A DNA stretch of 64,000 nucleotides from Streptomyces sp. NBC_01262 (lineage in GTDB: Bacteria > Actinomycetota > Actinomycetes > Streptomycetales > Streptomycetaceae), in assembly GCF_036226365.1 (NCBI RefSeq), contig NZ_CP108462.1, positions 4,772,501 through 4,836,500 on the forward strand. The letters are read 5' to 3'. Both the position numbers and the translations under genes were made by a program. Positions 35,741-43,105 of this stretch are shown in pieces (the first letter of the stretch is position 1; every line of letters starts with the position of its first letter). The notes under the pieces were generated by a model. The model searched no databases. It saw nothing but the letters and a program-made list of their open reading frames with translations, and was not told the origin of the DNA.

Positions 35741-36136
35741 ATGCAGTCCTACACGATCGGCCAGGCGGCGCGCCTGCTCGGCGTCAGCCCCGACACCGCA
35801 CGCCGCTGGGCGGACGCCGGCCGGGTGGCGACCCACCGCGACGAGGGCGGCCGCCGTCTCATCGACGGCCGCGACCTCGCCGCGTTCTCGGTGGAGCTGG
35901 CCAAAACCGGCGGTGAGGACGAGGCGGCCTCCCTCACCTCCGTCCGCAACGCCTTCCCCGGCATCGTCACCGCCGTCAAGCTCGGCGATGTCGCCGCCCA
36001 GGTCGAGATCCAGGCCGGGCCGCACCGCCTGGTGTCGCTCCTGACCCGCGAGGCCGTCGAGGAACTGGGCCTGGAGGTCGGCATGGAGGCCACGGCCCGG
36101 GTGAAGTCGACCAACGTGCACATCGACCGTACGTAA
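35741..36136 (+). CDS. HTH–TOBE (molybdate-type) DNA-binding protein
   Basis: 131 aa. Residues 1–55 are a MerR/excisionase-type helix-turn-helix (YTIGQAARLLGVSPDTARRWADAGRV, wing GGRRLIDGRDL). Residues about 65–130 form a single TOBE/Mop domain (VRNAFPGIVTAVKLGDVAAQ, VSLLTREAVEELGLEVG, VKSTNVHIDR), which in ModE and Mop proteins binds molybdate. It follows the molybdenum-dependent nitrate reductase by 42 bases on the same strand and is likely a molybdate-responsive regulator. It could act on nitrate reductase, on molybdate transport, or on formate dehydrogenase, although the latter is here the metal-free type. Confidence 0.88.
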   Translation: MQSYTIGQAARLLGVSPDTARRWADAGRVATHRDEGGRRLIDGRDLAAFSVELAKTGGEDEAASLTSVRNAFPGIVTAVKLGDVAAQVEIQAGPHRLVSLLTREAVEELGLEVGMEATARVKSTNVHIDRT

Positions 36137-36141
36137 CTACG

Positions 36142-37317
36142 TCACGAGGTCACCGAGTACGAGTGCGCCCCGGTCCCCGCCAGCGCGCCCGCGCCGCCGT
36201 CGACGATCAGGTACTCGTCCCGGATCGGCGTCCCCGCGAACCAGGACTCCAGGATCTCCCGCGTCCCGGCGGCGTAACGGGCCTGCGCGGACAGCGACGA
36301 CCCGGAGATGTGCGGGGTCATGCCGTGGTGCGGCATCGTCCGCCAGGGGTGGTCGGCGGGGGCGGGCTGCGGGTACCAGACGTCGCCCGCGTAGCCCGCG
36401 AGGTGCCCGGCGCGCAGCGCGCGGTCGACGGCGTCGCGGTCGACGATCTTCGCGCGGGCGGTGTTGATCAGATACGCGCCGCGCTTCATCTGACCGATCA
36501 GCTTGTCGTCGAACAGCCCCTCGGTCTCCGGGTGCAGCGGCGCGTTGATCGTGACGACATCGCACACCCCGACCATGTCGGCGGCGTCGGCGTGCCAGGT
36601 CAGCCCGAGCTCGCGCTCGGTCTCCTCCGGGAGGCGGTACCGGTCGGTGTAGTGCAGCTTGACGTCGAAGGGGGCGAGGCGGCGCAGCACCGCGAGCCCG
36701 ATCCGGCCCGCCGCCACCGTGCCGACGTGCATGCCTTCGAGGTCGTACGAACGGGCGACGCAGTCGGCGATGTTCCAGCCGCCGTCCAGGACGACCTGGT
36801 GGGAGGGGAGGTAGTTGCGTACGAGCGACAGGGTCATCATCACCACGTGCTCGGCGACGCTGATGCTGTTGCAGTACGTGACCTCCGCGACGGTGACGCC
36901 GTGCGCGATGGCGGCGTCCAGGTCGACATGGTCCGAGCCGATACCGGCGGTGACCGCGAGCTTGAGGTTCTTGGCGGCGGCGATCCGCTCGGGGGTGAGG
37001 TAGGCCGGCCAGAAGGGCTGCGAGATGACGATGTCGGCGTCCGGCAGTTCGCGGTCGAAGACCGAGCCGTCAGGGCCCTCGCCGTCCTTGTCGGAGGTGA
37101 CGACCAGGGTGTGGCCCTGGCCCTCCAGGAAGGCCCGCAGGCCCAGTTCGCCGGAGACGCTGCCCAGGAGGTGGCCGGGGGTGAAGTCGGTGCCCTGGGG
37201 GGTGGGGGTGGTCTGGCCGCCGGGGTAGTGGTCGATGCGCGGCAGGTCGTCGCGGGCGTAGGAGGTGGGATAGCCGGTCGTCGGGTCGTCGTACAGAACG
37301 CACAGCACCTTTGCCAT
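36142..37317 (-). CDS. NAD-dependent formate dehydrogenase
   Basis: 391 aa, the D-isomer 2-hydroxyacid dehydrogenase family enzyme that oxidises formate to CO2 with NAD+, without metal. The signature matches bacterial FDH closely: PFWPAYLTPERIAAA, AVTAGIGSDHVDLDAA, TYCNSISVAEHVVMM, HVGTVAAGRIGLAVL (NAD-binding), INTARAKIVDRDAV (catalytic Arg), DVWYPQPAPADHPWR (Gln) and MTPHISGSSLSAQARYAAG (catalytic His). GAGGAG precedes the ATG. Its stop is five bases from the convergent HTH–TOBE stop. The LysR gene upstream on the same strand is the likely regulator. The role is probably NADH supply or formate detoxification. Confidence 0.96.
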   Translation of the reverse strand: MAKVLCVLYDDPTTGYPTSYARDDLPRIDHYPGGQTTPTPQGTDFTPGHLLGSVSGELGLRAFLEGQGHTLVVTSDKDGEGPDGSVFDRELPDADIVISQPFWPAYLTPERIAAAKNLKLAVTAGIGSDHVDLDAAIAHGVTVAEVTYCNSISVAEHVVMMTLSLVRNYLPSHQVVLDGGWNIADCVARSYDLEGMHVGTVAAGRIGLAVLRRLAPFDVKLHYTDRYRLPEETERELGLTWHADAADMVGVCDVVTINAPLHPETEGLFDDKLIGQMKRGAYLINTARAKIVDRDAVDRALRAGHLAGYAGDVWYPQPAPADHPWRTMPHHGMTPHISGSSLSAQARYAAGTREILESWFAGTPIRDEYLIVDGGAGALAGTGAHSYSVTS

Positions 37318-37417
37318 GGTCGCGGCTCCTCATCCGAAGGTTCCTATGACGATCCTCGCGGGGAAACGCGCAGGTCAAAGCGAACGTCTCTATGCCGGGA
37401 TAGGCAGGGTCTATCAA

Positions 37418-38347
37418 CTACCGTCCGAGGTACGAGGTCAGCAGCTCGTCCAGCGCGTCCCGCACCCGCGCCTGCCGGGCCACCTCCAGCAGCGCCCCCG
37501 CCAGCACCGATTCCGGATCGCGGTCCGCCACCACCAGCCCGACCCTCGGCCCGTGCGCCGGCCCCTCCATCGGCACCACCCGCAGCCCCTCCGGCACCCC
37601 GAACATGTGCAGCCACGCATGCGAGATCACGCTCGACCACCGCCCGCTCGCCGCCAGATGCGCGTACAGCCCCGCCACCGTGTCCGACTCCACCACCGGG
37701 GACGCCGTCGCCCCGTCGGCCGCGAAGCACTCGTCCATGATCTGCCGGTTGCGCATACGAGGCGCGAGCAGGCACAGCGGCAGGGCGGCGGCCTGCGCCC
37801 AGCGGGCCGTCCCGCGCAGGTCCCCACCCTCCGGTGTGATCAGTACATAACGCTCCTCGTACAGCGGGTACTTGCGTACGTGCAGCAGCGTGTCGTCGTC
37901 CAGGTACGTCATCGCCACGTCCAGCTCGAACTCCCCCAGCCGGTCCGTGATCTCCCGCGACGACAGCGACTCCACCGTCACCCGCACCCCCGCGTGCCGG
38001 TCGCAGAACGGCGTCGTCAGCAGCGACGCCGCCGTGAGCGCCGTCGGTATCGCCCCCATCCGCAGCGTCCCGCTCAGCCCGCCCCCGCCGCGCAGCGCCG
38101 CCAACTCCTGCTCCAGCGCGTCCCGTTCCGCCAGGATCCGGTGCGCCCACGCCAGCACCCGCTCGCCCTCCGGCGTCAGCCCCTCGTAGCGGCGGCCCCG
38201 GCGCACGATCGGCACGTCCAGCTCGTGCTCCAGCTTGCGTATCGCCGCCGACAGCGACGGCTGGGACACGTAGCAGGCAGCGGCAGCGCGCGCGAAGTGC
38301 CGCTCGCGGGCGAGCGCGACCAGATACTCCAGTTGACGCAGCAGCAT
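37418..38347 (-). CDS. LysR family transcriptional regulator next to formate dehydrogenase
   Basis: 309 aa from ATG 38347 (MLLRQLEYLVALA). HTH: HFARAAAACYVSQPSLSAAIRKLE. The effector domain includes GTLRMGAIPTALTAASLL and LGEFELDVAMTYLDDD. It lies 100 bases upstream of, and on the same strand as, the formate dehydrogenase gene. Such LysR genes commonly accompany fdh in actinobacteria, and control of that gene is the simplest inference. The frame is open further upstream through a dispersed repeat, which is not likely to be translated. Confidence 0.92.
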   Translation of the reverse strand: MLLRQLEYLVALARERHFARAAAACYVSQPSLSAAIRKLEHELDVPIVRRGRRYEGLTPEGERVLAWAHRILAERDALEQELAALRGGGGLSGTLRMGAIPTALTAASLLTTPFCDRHAGVRVTVESLSSREITDRLGEFELDVAMTYLDDDTLLHVRKYPLYEERYVLITPEGGDLRGTARWAQAAALPLCLLAPRMRNRQIMDECFAADGATASPVVESDTVAGLYAHLAASGRWSSVISHAWLHMFGVPEGLRVVPMEGPAHGPRVGLVVADRDPESVLAGALLEVARQARVRDALDELLTSYLGR

Positions 38348-38371
38348 GCTCCGGAGGCTATGCCTTCTGCC

Positions 38372-38394
38372 GAAATTCAGCCCGTCCGGCGATT
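38372..38394 (+). repeat. 23-bp exact copy of the repeat at 862–884
   Basis: The 23 bases beginning GAAATTCAGCCCGTCCGGC are identical to 862–884. There the copy forms the right half of a terminator hairpin; here the left half is absent and only the half repeat followed by GATTGAGGAC remains. This appears to be a dispersed intergenic repeat of the kind found in many Streptomyces genomes. Confidence 0.8.
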
Positions 38395-38452
38395 GAGGAC
38401 ACAGCGCAGCCGACGGGCCGCGCAACCCGGCGAGCGTTCGCGGCCAGTGCGC

Positions 38453-38480
38453 TAGGCCCTGTCCGGGCGGACAGGCCCTA
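38453..38480 (-). terminator. Hairpin overlapping the nagB stop codon
   Basis: A 12-bp stem with one mismatch (TAGGCCCTGTCC against GGACAGGCCCTA) and a four-base loop overlaps the TAG of the leftward nagB gene. It likely ends its transcript before the LysR gene. Confidence 0.65.
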
Positions 38481-39260
38481 GATCCCCTGCCACTGCGGCT
38501 TCGCCGCGTACGTGTCCCGGAAGTAGTCCGCGAGCTTCAGCCCCGAGGCCGCCGCCTCGTCCACGACCACCGTGGCATGCGGGTGCAGCTGGAGCGCCGA
38601 CGCGGGCACCACCGCCGCGAGCGGCCCCTCCACGGCCAGCGCCACCGCCTCCGCCTTCGCCTCCCCGGTGGCCAGCAGCACGAGGTGCCGCGCCTCCAGG
38701 ATCGTCCCGATCCCCTGGGTGATCACGTGGTGCGGCACCTCCTCCGGGCTGTCGAAGAACCGCGCGTTGTCCTGCCGGGTCTGCCGGGTCAGCGTCTTGA
38801 TCCGCGTACGCGACGCGAGCGACGAGCACGGCTCGTTGAAGCCGATGTGCCCGTCCGTCCCGATCCCCAGCAACTGCAGGTCCACCCCGCCCGCCTCCGC
38901 CAGCGCCCGGTCGTACTCCGCGCACGCCGCCGCGATGTCCCCCGCCGCCCCGTCCGGCCCCATGAACGCGTCCTCGCCCAGCCCCAGCGGCCGTACGACC
39001 TCCCGCAGCACCACCGAGCGGTACGACTCCGGGTGCCCGGCCGGCAGGCCCACGTACTCGTCGAGCTGGCAGATCCGGGCCCGCGAGACGTCCACCGCCC
39101 CGGAGGCCGCCTTCGCCGCCAGCGCCTCGTAGACCGGCAGCGGGGTCGAGCCGGTGGCGACGCCCAACAGGGCGCCGGGCTTGCGGCTCAGCAGGGCGGC
39201 GATCGTCTCGGCGATGAGCTCGCCGCCCGCGACGGCGTCCGGAACGATGACAACTTCCAT
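38478..39260 (-). CDS. nagB: Glucosamine-6-phosphate deaminase
   Basis: 260 aa, full length. Converts glucosamine-6-P to fructose-6-P and ammonia, feeding chitin-derived sugar into glycolysis. Motifs: GVATGSTPLPVYEAL (phosphate loop), ICQLDEYVGLPAGHPESYR (catalytic Asp), LGIGTDGHIGFNEPCSSL (Asp/His/Glu) and LLATGEAKAEAV. The operator in front of it is a near-perfect DasR-responsive element, matching the known control of nagB by DasR in Streptomyces. ATG 39260 is chosen with AGGGG upstream. No nagA is adjacent. Confidence 0.97.
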   Translation of the reverse strand: MEVVIVPDAVAGGELIAETIAALLSRKPGALLGVATGSTPLPVYEALAAKAASGAVDVSRARICQLDEYVGLPAGHPESYRSVVLREVVRPLGLGEDAFMGPDGAAGDIAAACAEYDRALAEAGGVDLQLLGIGTDGHIGFNEPCSSLASRTRIKTLTRQTRQDNARFFDSPEEVPHHVITQGIGTILEARHLVLLATGEAKAEAVALAVEGPLAAVVPASALQLHPHATVVVDEAAASGLKLADYFRDTYAAKPQWQGI

Positions 39261-39294
39261 GCTGGCCCCTGCCCCTCTGAGAATGCCCGCCAAT

Positions 39295-39310
39295 ACTGGT
39301 GTAGACCAAT
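39295..39310 (-). promoter_or_regulatory. DasR-responsive element (dre) upstream of nagB
   Basis: ACTGGTGTAGACCAAT matches the DasR consensus (ACTGGTCTAGACCACT-like) with intact TGGT…ACCA arms. It lies 35–50 bases upstream of the nagB start, a position suited to repression that glucosamine-6-P would relieve. Confidence 0.9.
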
Positions 39311-39485
39311 TTACCAGGTGCGGGAAGACACTCCCCGAGCGACAGGTCCATTACCTTGGGCGGACAACAGACACACGCCGATCAGCTACGACGAGGACGC
39401 ACGTGTACGCGGCTCACCACCGGACTCCCGAAAAGCGCCACAATCCCATCCCAACGGCACTTATGCTGCCCTCCGAGGACGGATC

Positions 39486-40703
39486 ATGACCGGCATCGGT
39501 GACGCGGAGAGGCGGCCTGGACAGCACATGCCCGAAGGCCTCTTCGCGCTCGAAGAACCCGGCACCGCGCTGCCCGTGGAACTTGACGACGGCGGCCGTA
39601 GCTCCGGCGTCGAGGCCGAGGACATCGGTGAGCGGATCGACAGCCCCTTCGACCCGGACAAGATCGAAGTCCAGACCCGCACCCCCACCGTCGACCTGCT
39701 CCTCAACCGCATCCGGCGCGGCACCATCGACCTCGCCCCCGACTTCCAGCGCCGCGCCGGAATCTGGACGGCCAAGGCACAGAGCCGCCTCATCGAGTCC
39801 CTACTTCTCCGCATCACCCTCCCAACCCTTTACGCGGCCGAGGGCGACGACGACTCCTGGGCCGTCGTTGACGGCGTACAGCGCCTGTCTACCATCGCCC
39901 GCTTCGTCACCCCCGAGGCGATCGACGCGACACCCTTGCGCCTCACCGGCCTCGAATACCTCACGGAGTTCAACGGCTACACCTTCTCCGACCTGCCCGT
40001 CCGCCTCCAGACCCGGATAGAGGAGACGGAATTGGTCGTTCTCCTCATCCGTCGTGGAACGCCAGAAGAGGTCAAGTTCAACATCTTCGCCCGTATCAAC
40101 ACGGGTGGCCGTCCCCTGACCCGCCAGGAGCTGCGCCACGCGCTCATCCCGGGGCGGGCCCGCAGCTTCTTGTACGAACTCGCGGACGACGTGTCGTTCC
40201 GCATCGCCACAGCGGGCAGCGTCTCCCCGGAGCGTATGTCGGACCGGGAAATGTGTTTGCGTTTCCTGGCCTTCACTCTGAACTCACCCGAGTCGTACGT
40301 GTCCCAAGACTTCGACGGATTCCTACGGTCCGCTATGCACACAATCAATACCCTGAGCGAGAATGAACTCGGCGAGTTGAAAGCGTACTTCGTGCAAGCC
40401 ATGGAAGCGGCGCACGAAATCTTCGGCGAGCACGCCTTCCGCAAGAGGTTCCGCGGGTACAACCGCCGTTCCCCCGTGAACAAGGCACTCTTCGAGATCC
40501 AGTCGGCCAACCTCGCAAACCGCAGCGCGATCGAATTCGGGATCCTCATTGACGGACGCTCGACCGTCGCCGAGAAGTTCATGGACCTCATGGACGACCC
40601 CGACTTCGTGAACGCCGTTTCGGCCGGCACCGGCGACATCGGCAAGGTCAGGCTCCGGTTCCGCGAGATGAACCGGATCTTCCAGGAGGTACTGGATGCT
40701 TGA
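39486..40703 (+). CDS. DUF262 (GmrSD N-terminal/ParB-like) protein, first gene of an island cassette
   Basis: 405 aa. After an 80-residue acidic leader comes a DUF262 domain: TVDLLLNRIRRGTIDLAPDFQRRAGIW in two parts, QSRLIESLLLRITLP, VVDGVQRLSTIARF (DGxQR catalytic-type motif, with Val where Gln is usual), LVVLLIRRGTPEEVKFNIFARINTGG. DUF262 proteins include the GmrS/BrxU-type nucleotide-dependent nucleases and other phage-defence components. The C-terminal 200 residues are helical and unrecognised. Codon use is less GC-biased than in flanking genes (for example TTGAAAGCG, CGCACGAAATC), suggesting transfer. The next gene's ATG lies within its last codons, so expression is coupled. An in-frame ATG at 39528 is a possible start. 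Confidence 0.85.
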   Translation: MTGIGDAERRPGQHMPEGLFALEEPGTALPVELDDGGRSSGVEAEDIGERIDSPFDPDKIEVQTRTPTVDLLLNRIRRGTIDLAPDFQRRAGIWTAKAQSRLIESLLLRITLPTLYAAEGDDDSWAVVDGVQRLSTIARFVTPEAIDATPLRLTGLEYLTEFNGYTFSDLPVRLQTRIEETELVVLLIRRGTPEEVKFNIFARINTGGRPLTRQELRHALIPGRARSFLYELADDVSFRIATAGSVSPERMSDREMCLRFLAFTLNSPESYVSQDFDGFLRSAMHTINTLSENELGELKAYFVQAMEAAHEIFGEHAFRKRFRGYNRRSPVNKALFEIQSANLANRSAIEFGILIDGRSTVAEKFMDLMDDPDFVNAVSAGTGDIGKVRLRFREMNRIFQEVLDA

Positions 40704-41838
40704 GCGGATCAGCATCACCAACTTCAAGGCCTTCGCCCGTCAGGACATTCCCCTGGCACCTTTCACCCTGCTCACCGGCCTCAACTCCTCCGGCAAGAGC
40801 ACGGTGCTCCAGGCGCTCGCGCTTCTCCAGCAATCGTACGAAGCCGGTCTGCTCGACGAAGACGACGACAGCAGCGGTTTCCTCCTCAACGGCGAACTCG
40901 TCGAACTCGGCACCGGCCAGGACGTCCGACACGAAACATACGTGCGGGGTGAGCCGAGCACCACGGATGATCCGGACATCACCATCTCTGTCACGCGAGA
41001 TGGCAGCCGCCGCGAATGGCGAGCTCAGTACGGCCGTGAGGACGACCTCCTCAGGCTCATCCCCAGTCCGCTCCAGCTACACGTAGAGCCCAAGATCGAT
41101 GAGCCTCCCCCGTTCGGGCCCGGCTTCCAGTACCTCAAGGCCGATCGGATCGTCCCCGCCGTCAGCTACCCCCGTTCCCACGACGCCGCCATCCGTCGCG
41201 GCTTCCTCGGCGCGCGCGGAGAGCACACCGTCAACTTCCTCCGCGCCCACCAGGACGACAGCGTCAAGGCGGAGTCGCTCCGCCTCCCGGACGCCTCCTC
41301 GGCCACCCTGCTCGCCCAGACCGACGCCTGGATGCAGCGCCTCTGCCCCGGCGTCAACCTCCAGGCGGTCGGCATCGACGGCACCGACACCGTGCGCCTC
41401 AGTTACGGCTTCGGCTCCGGCGTCTCCGCGTCCAACCGCTACCGTCCGACCAACGTCGGCTTCGGCCTCACCTACGCGCTGCCCATCGTCATCGCCTGCC
41501 TCTCCGCCAAGCCCGGCTCCCTGATCCTCCTGGAGAACCCGGAAGCCCACCTCCACCCCCAGGGTCAGACGTGGCTGGCCTACCTCGCCGTCGCGGCCGT
41601 CGCCGCCGGTGCGCAGATCATCATGGAGACCCACTCCGACCACGTGCTCAACGGCCTGCGGATCGCCGTCAAGGACGGCCGCATCCCGGCCGCATCCACC
41701 GCCGTGCACTTCTTCCGCCGCAGCGGCCAGACGGCGGAAGTGATCAGCCCGGGCATGGGCGACGACGGCATGCTCTCCGACTGGCCGAAGGGGTTCTTCG
41801 ACGAGTGGGAGAACTCGCTCGACCAACTACTGGACTGA
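40696..41838 (+). CDS. AAA family ATPase with DUF3696-type C-terminus (OLD/SMC-like)
   Basis: 380 aa. Walker A is GLNSSGKST right after the family opening LERISITNFKAF. A middle region separates it from FGLTYALPIVIACLSAKPGSLILLENPEAHLHPQGQ in two parts (signature and Walker B with Glu). The switch segment IIMETHSDHVLNGLRIAVKDG follows, and the end VHFFRRSGQTAEVISPGMGDDGMLSDWPKGFFDEW is the DUF3696 pattern. Such ATPases drive conformational sensing in many defence systems (OLD, Gabija, Septu relatives). There is no TOPRIM nuclease domain in it, so effector activity must come from the DUF262 or third protein. It overlaps the DUF262 gene by eight bases. Confidence 0.92.
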   Translation: MLERISITNFKAFARQDIPLAPFTLLTGLNSSGKSTVLQALALLQQSYEAGLLDEDDDSSGFLLNGELVELGTGQDVRHETYVRGEPSTTDDPDITISVTRDGSRREWRAQYGREDDLLRLIPSPLQLHVEPKIDEPPPFGPGFQYLKADRIVPAVSYPRSHDAAIRRGFLGARGEHTVNFLRAHQDDSVKAESLRLPDASSATLLAQTDAWMQRLCPGVNLQAVGIDGTDTVRLSYGFGSGVSASNRYRPTNVGFGLTYALPIVIACLSAKPGSLILLENPEAHLHPQGQTWLAYLAVAAVAAGAQIIMETHSDHVLNGLRIAVKDGRIPAASTAVHFFRRSGQTAEVISPGMGDDGMLSDWPKGFFDEWENSLDQLLD

Positions 41839-41854
41839 AAGTCGAGGCGGCCGG

Positions 41855-42778
41855 GTGCCACTGCTGCTTTTCCTGAACGAGAAGTCCTGCACATCGTCCG
41901 CCTCACCGGCCGAGGTCGGAGCGGCGATGAACGAGTTCGTCGGCGTACTGCGCGAGGCCCGCACATGGCGGGAGATAGCCCTGGTCACACAGACCCCGCT
42001 GCCCGACGCCGAGCTTGCCCGGGGCTACTACTACCAGCAGTGGGCCGCCGACAACCGCAACCGTACGCAACGGCAGTTCATCAAGGCACTGCGTAACCGA
42101 GCACCCTTCACCGCCGTACTGCCGCAGCACCATGCGGAGGGCGAGATCGAGTACGAGTGCCGGGGCGAAACCGTCGAGGGCATCGGCGCCGCCCACCTGA
42201 TGGACGGCCTGGCGGTCAGCCTGCCTCTGTCCCAGACCTGGTCCGGCTCGTGGCTCGACGTCACGGTGCGACGGCTCGTCGAGACCGACACCGGCGACCT
42301 GGCCATGGAGGAAGCCACCGAACCCGCCCGGCACAGCGCCCGCCGCGCGGATCTCACCCATCACGAGAAGTGGGGGCGCTCAGCGGGACTGGACACCGTC
42401 GGTTCGTCCCTCCAACTTTGGGAGCAGCGCGCCGACTTCTTTCCGAACCTCCAGTTCCTGCCGCGCGTTGGCGAAGACCTCGAACGCCTTGAACTGAAGT
42501 GGTTCGTCCAGGTCCGAGGCCTGCTGGCCCGTCTTGAGGCATCCGCCGCCCTCTGGGATCCTGCGGTCAGCGCCGTGCCCGCCTGGCAGGGCGCGAAGGT
42601 CACCCCAGAGCACGAGACGCGCAAGCGGCTCTGCTACTTCCGTGACCTGGACGGCGTCGATCGCTGCTTCGACCTTCATGGCCGCTTCACCCCAGGCGCG
42701 GGCCGCCTGCACTTCCGCCTCGTCCCGGAGGACGGGGCCCTACGCATCGCCTACATCGGCCAGAAGCGCGGGGCGTAG
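41855..42778 (+). CDS. Unknown protein, third component of the DUF262–AAA cassette
   Basis: 307 aa from GTG 41855 (GAGG seven bases upstream), 16 bases after the ATPase. No family is recognised. The N-terminal 70 residues read as a folded start (LLLFLNEKSC, EFVGVLREARTW, ALVTQTPLPDAELARGYYYQQW). The middle carries IEYECRGETVEGIGAAHLMDGLAVSLPLSQTW. The last 90 residues (EHETRKRLCYFRDLDGVDRCF, HGRFTPGAGRLHFRLV, LRIAYIGQKRG) have a charged His/Arg/Glu pattern that could be a small nuclease or RNA-binding domain. That is only an impression. Operon position and coupling strongly suggest it works with the two preceding proteins. Confidence 0.78.
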   Translation: MPLLLFLNEKSCTSSASPAEVGAAMNEFVGVLREARTWREIALVTQTPLPDAELARGYYYQQWAADNRNRTQRQFIKALRNRAPFTAVLPQHHAEGEIEYECRGETVEGIGAAHLMDGLAVSLPLSQTWSGSWLDVTVRRLVETDTGDLAMEEATEPARHSARRADLTHHEKWGRSAGLDTVGSSLQLWEQRADFFPNLQFLPRVGEDLERLELKWFVQVRGLLARLEASAALWDPAVSAVPAWQGAKVTPEHETRKRLCYFRDLDGVDRCFDLHGRFTPGAGRLHFRLVPEDGALRIAYIGQKRGA

Positions 42779-42799
42779 ACCCTGGCCGCACAAACGTGG

Positions 42800-43105
42800 T
42801 CACACGGCGCCGGCCGCGAAGCCCACGAACGCCGCCCACGCGTCCGGCCCGAACCCCAGGGTGGGGCCCGCCTTGTCCTTGGAGTCCCGGACGTGGACGG
42901 TGTGGGGGCAGGTGGCGACCTCCACGCACTGGCCGCCTTCGCCGCTGCTGTGGCTGCTGGTGCGCCAGTCGGCGGCCGCCTCGACGCACTCGCCGCCCGA
43001 CCCCGTGCTGTGGCTACTGGTGCGCCAGGCGACGGCCACCTCGACGCACTGGCCCCCCTCACCACTGCTGTAGCTGCTCTTGAACCAGGCCAACTCAGTG
43101 TTCAT
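42800..43105 (-). CDS. DUF397 protein with a triplicated repeat
   Basis: 101 aa. DUF397 proteins are small partners of WhiJ-type XRE regulators in Streptomyces. Here the W-[FR]-x-SS-[YH]-S-x-G-x-GG-[QE]-CVE module occurs three times with a strict 20-residue period, then continues to the usual end VRDSKDKAGPTLGFGPDAWAAFV. Most family members have one or two copies. Its ATG overlaps… in reverse order, the XRE gene stop (ATGA), so it is translated after the XRE gene. Confidence 0.9.
   Translation of the reverse strand: MNTELAWFKSSYSSGEGGQCVEVAVAWRTSSHSTGSGGECVEAAADWRTSSHSSGEGGQCVEVATCPHTVHVRDSKDKAGPTLGFGPDAWAAFVGFAAGAV
42918..43097. repeat. Three tandem 60-bp units inside the DUF397 gene
   Basis: Units at 42918–42977, 42978–43037 and 43038–43097 align without gaps. 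All share the block CGACGCACT or CCACGCACT followed by a conserved GCTGCTGTGGCT-like segment. Divergence is mostly at third codon positions, so the expansion is old enough to have drifted but has kept the frame. Confidence 0.9.

Noticed and set aside
862-38394. The two 23-bp identical copies as attachment sites of a 37-kb integrated element
   Set aside because: No integrase, tRNA or mobility genes lie between them and the interval is ordinary chromosomal content; the first copy is part of a terminator palindrome.
42918-43097. Short CRISPR-like array
   Set aside because: The 60-bp units are contiguous with no spacers, stay in frame and encode the DUF397 module.
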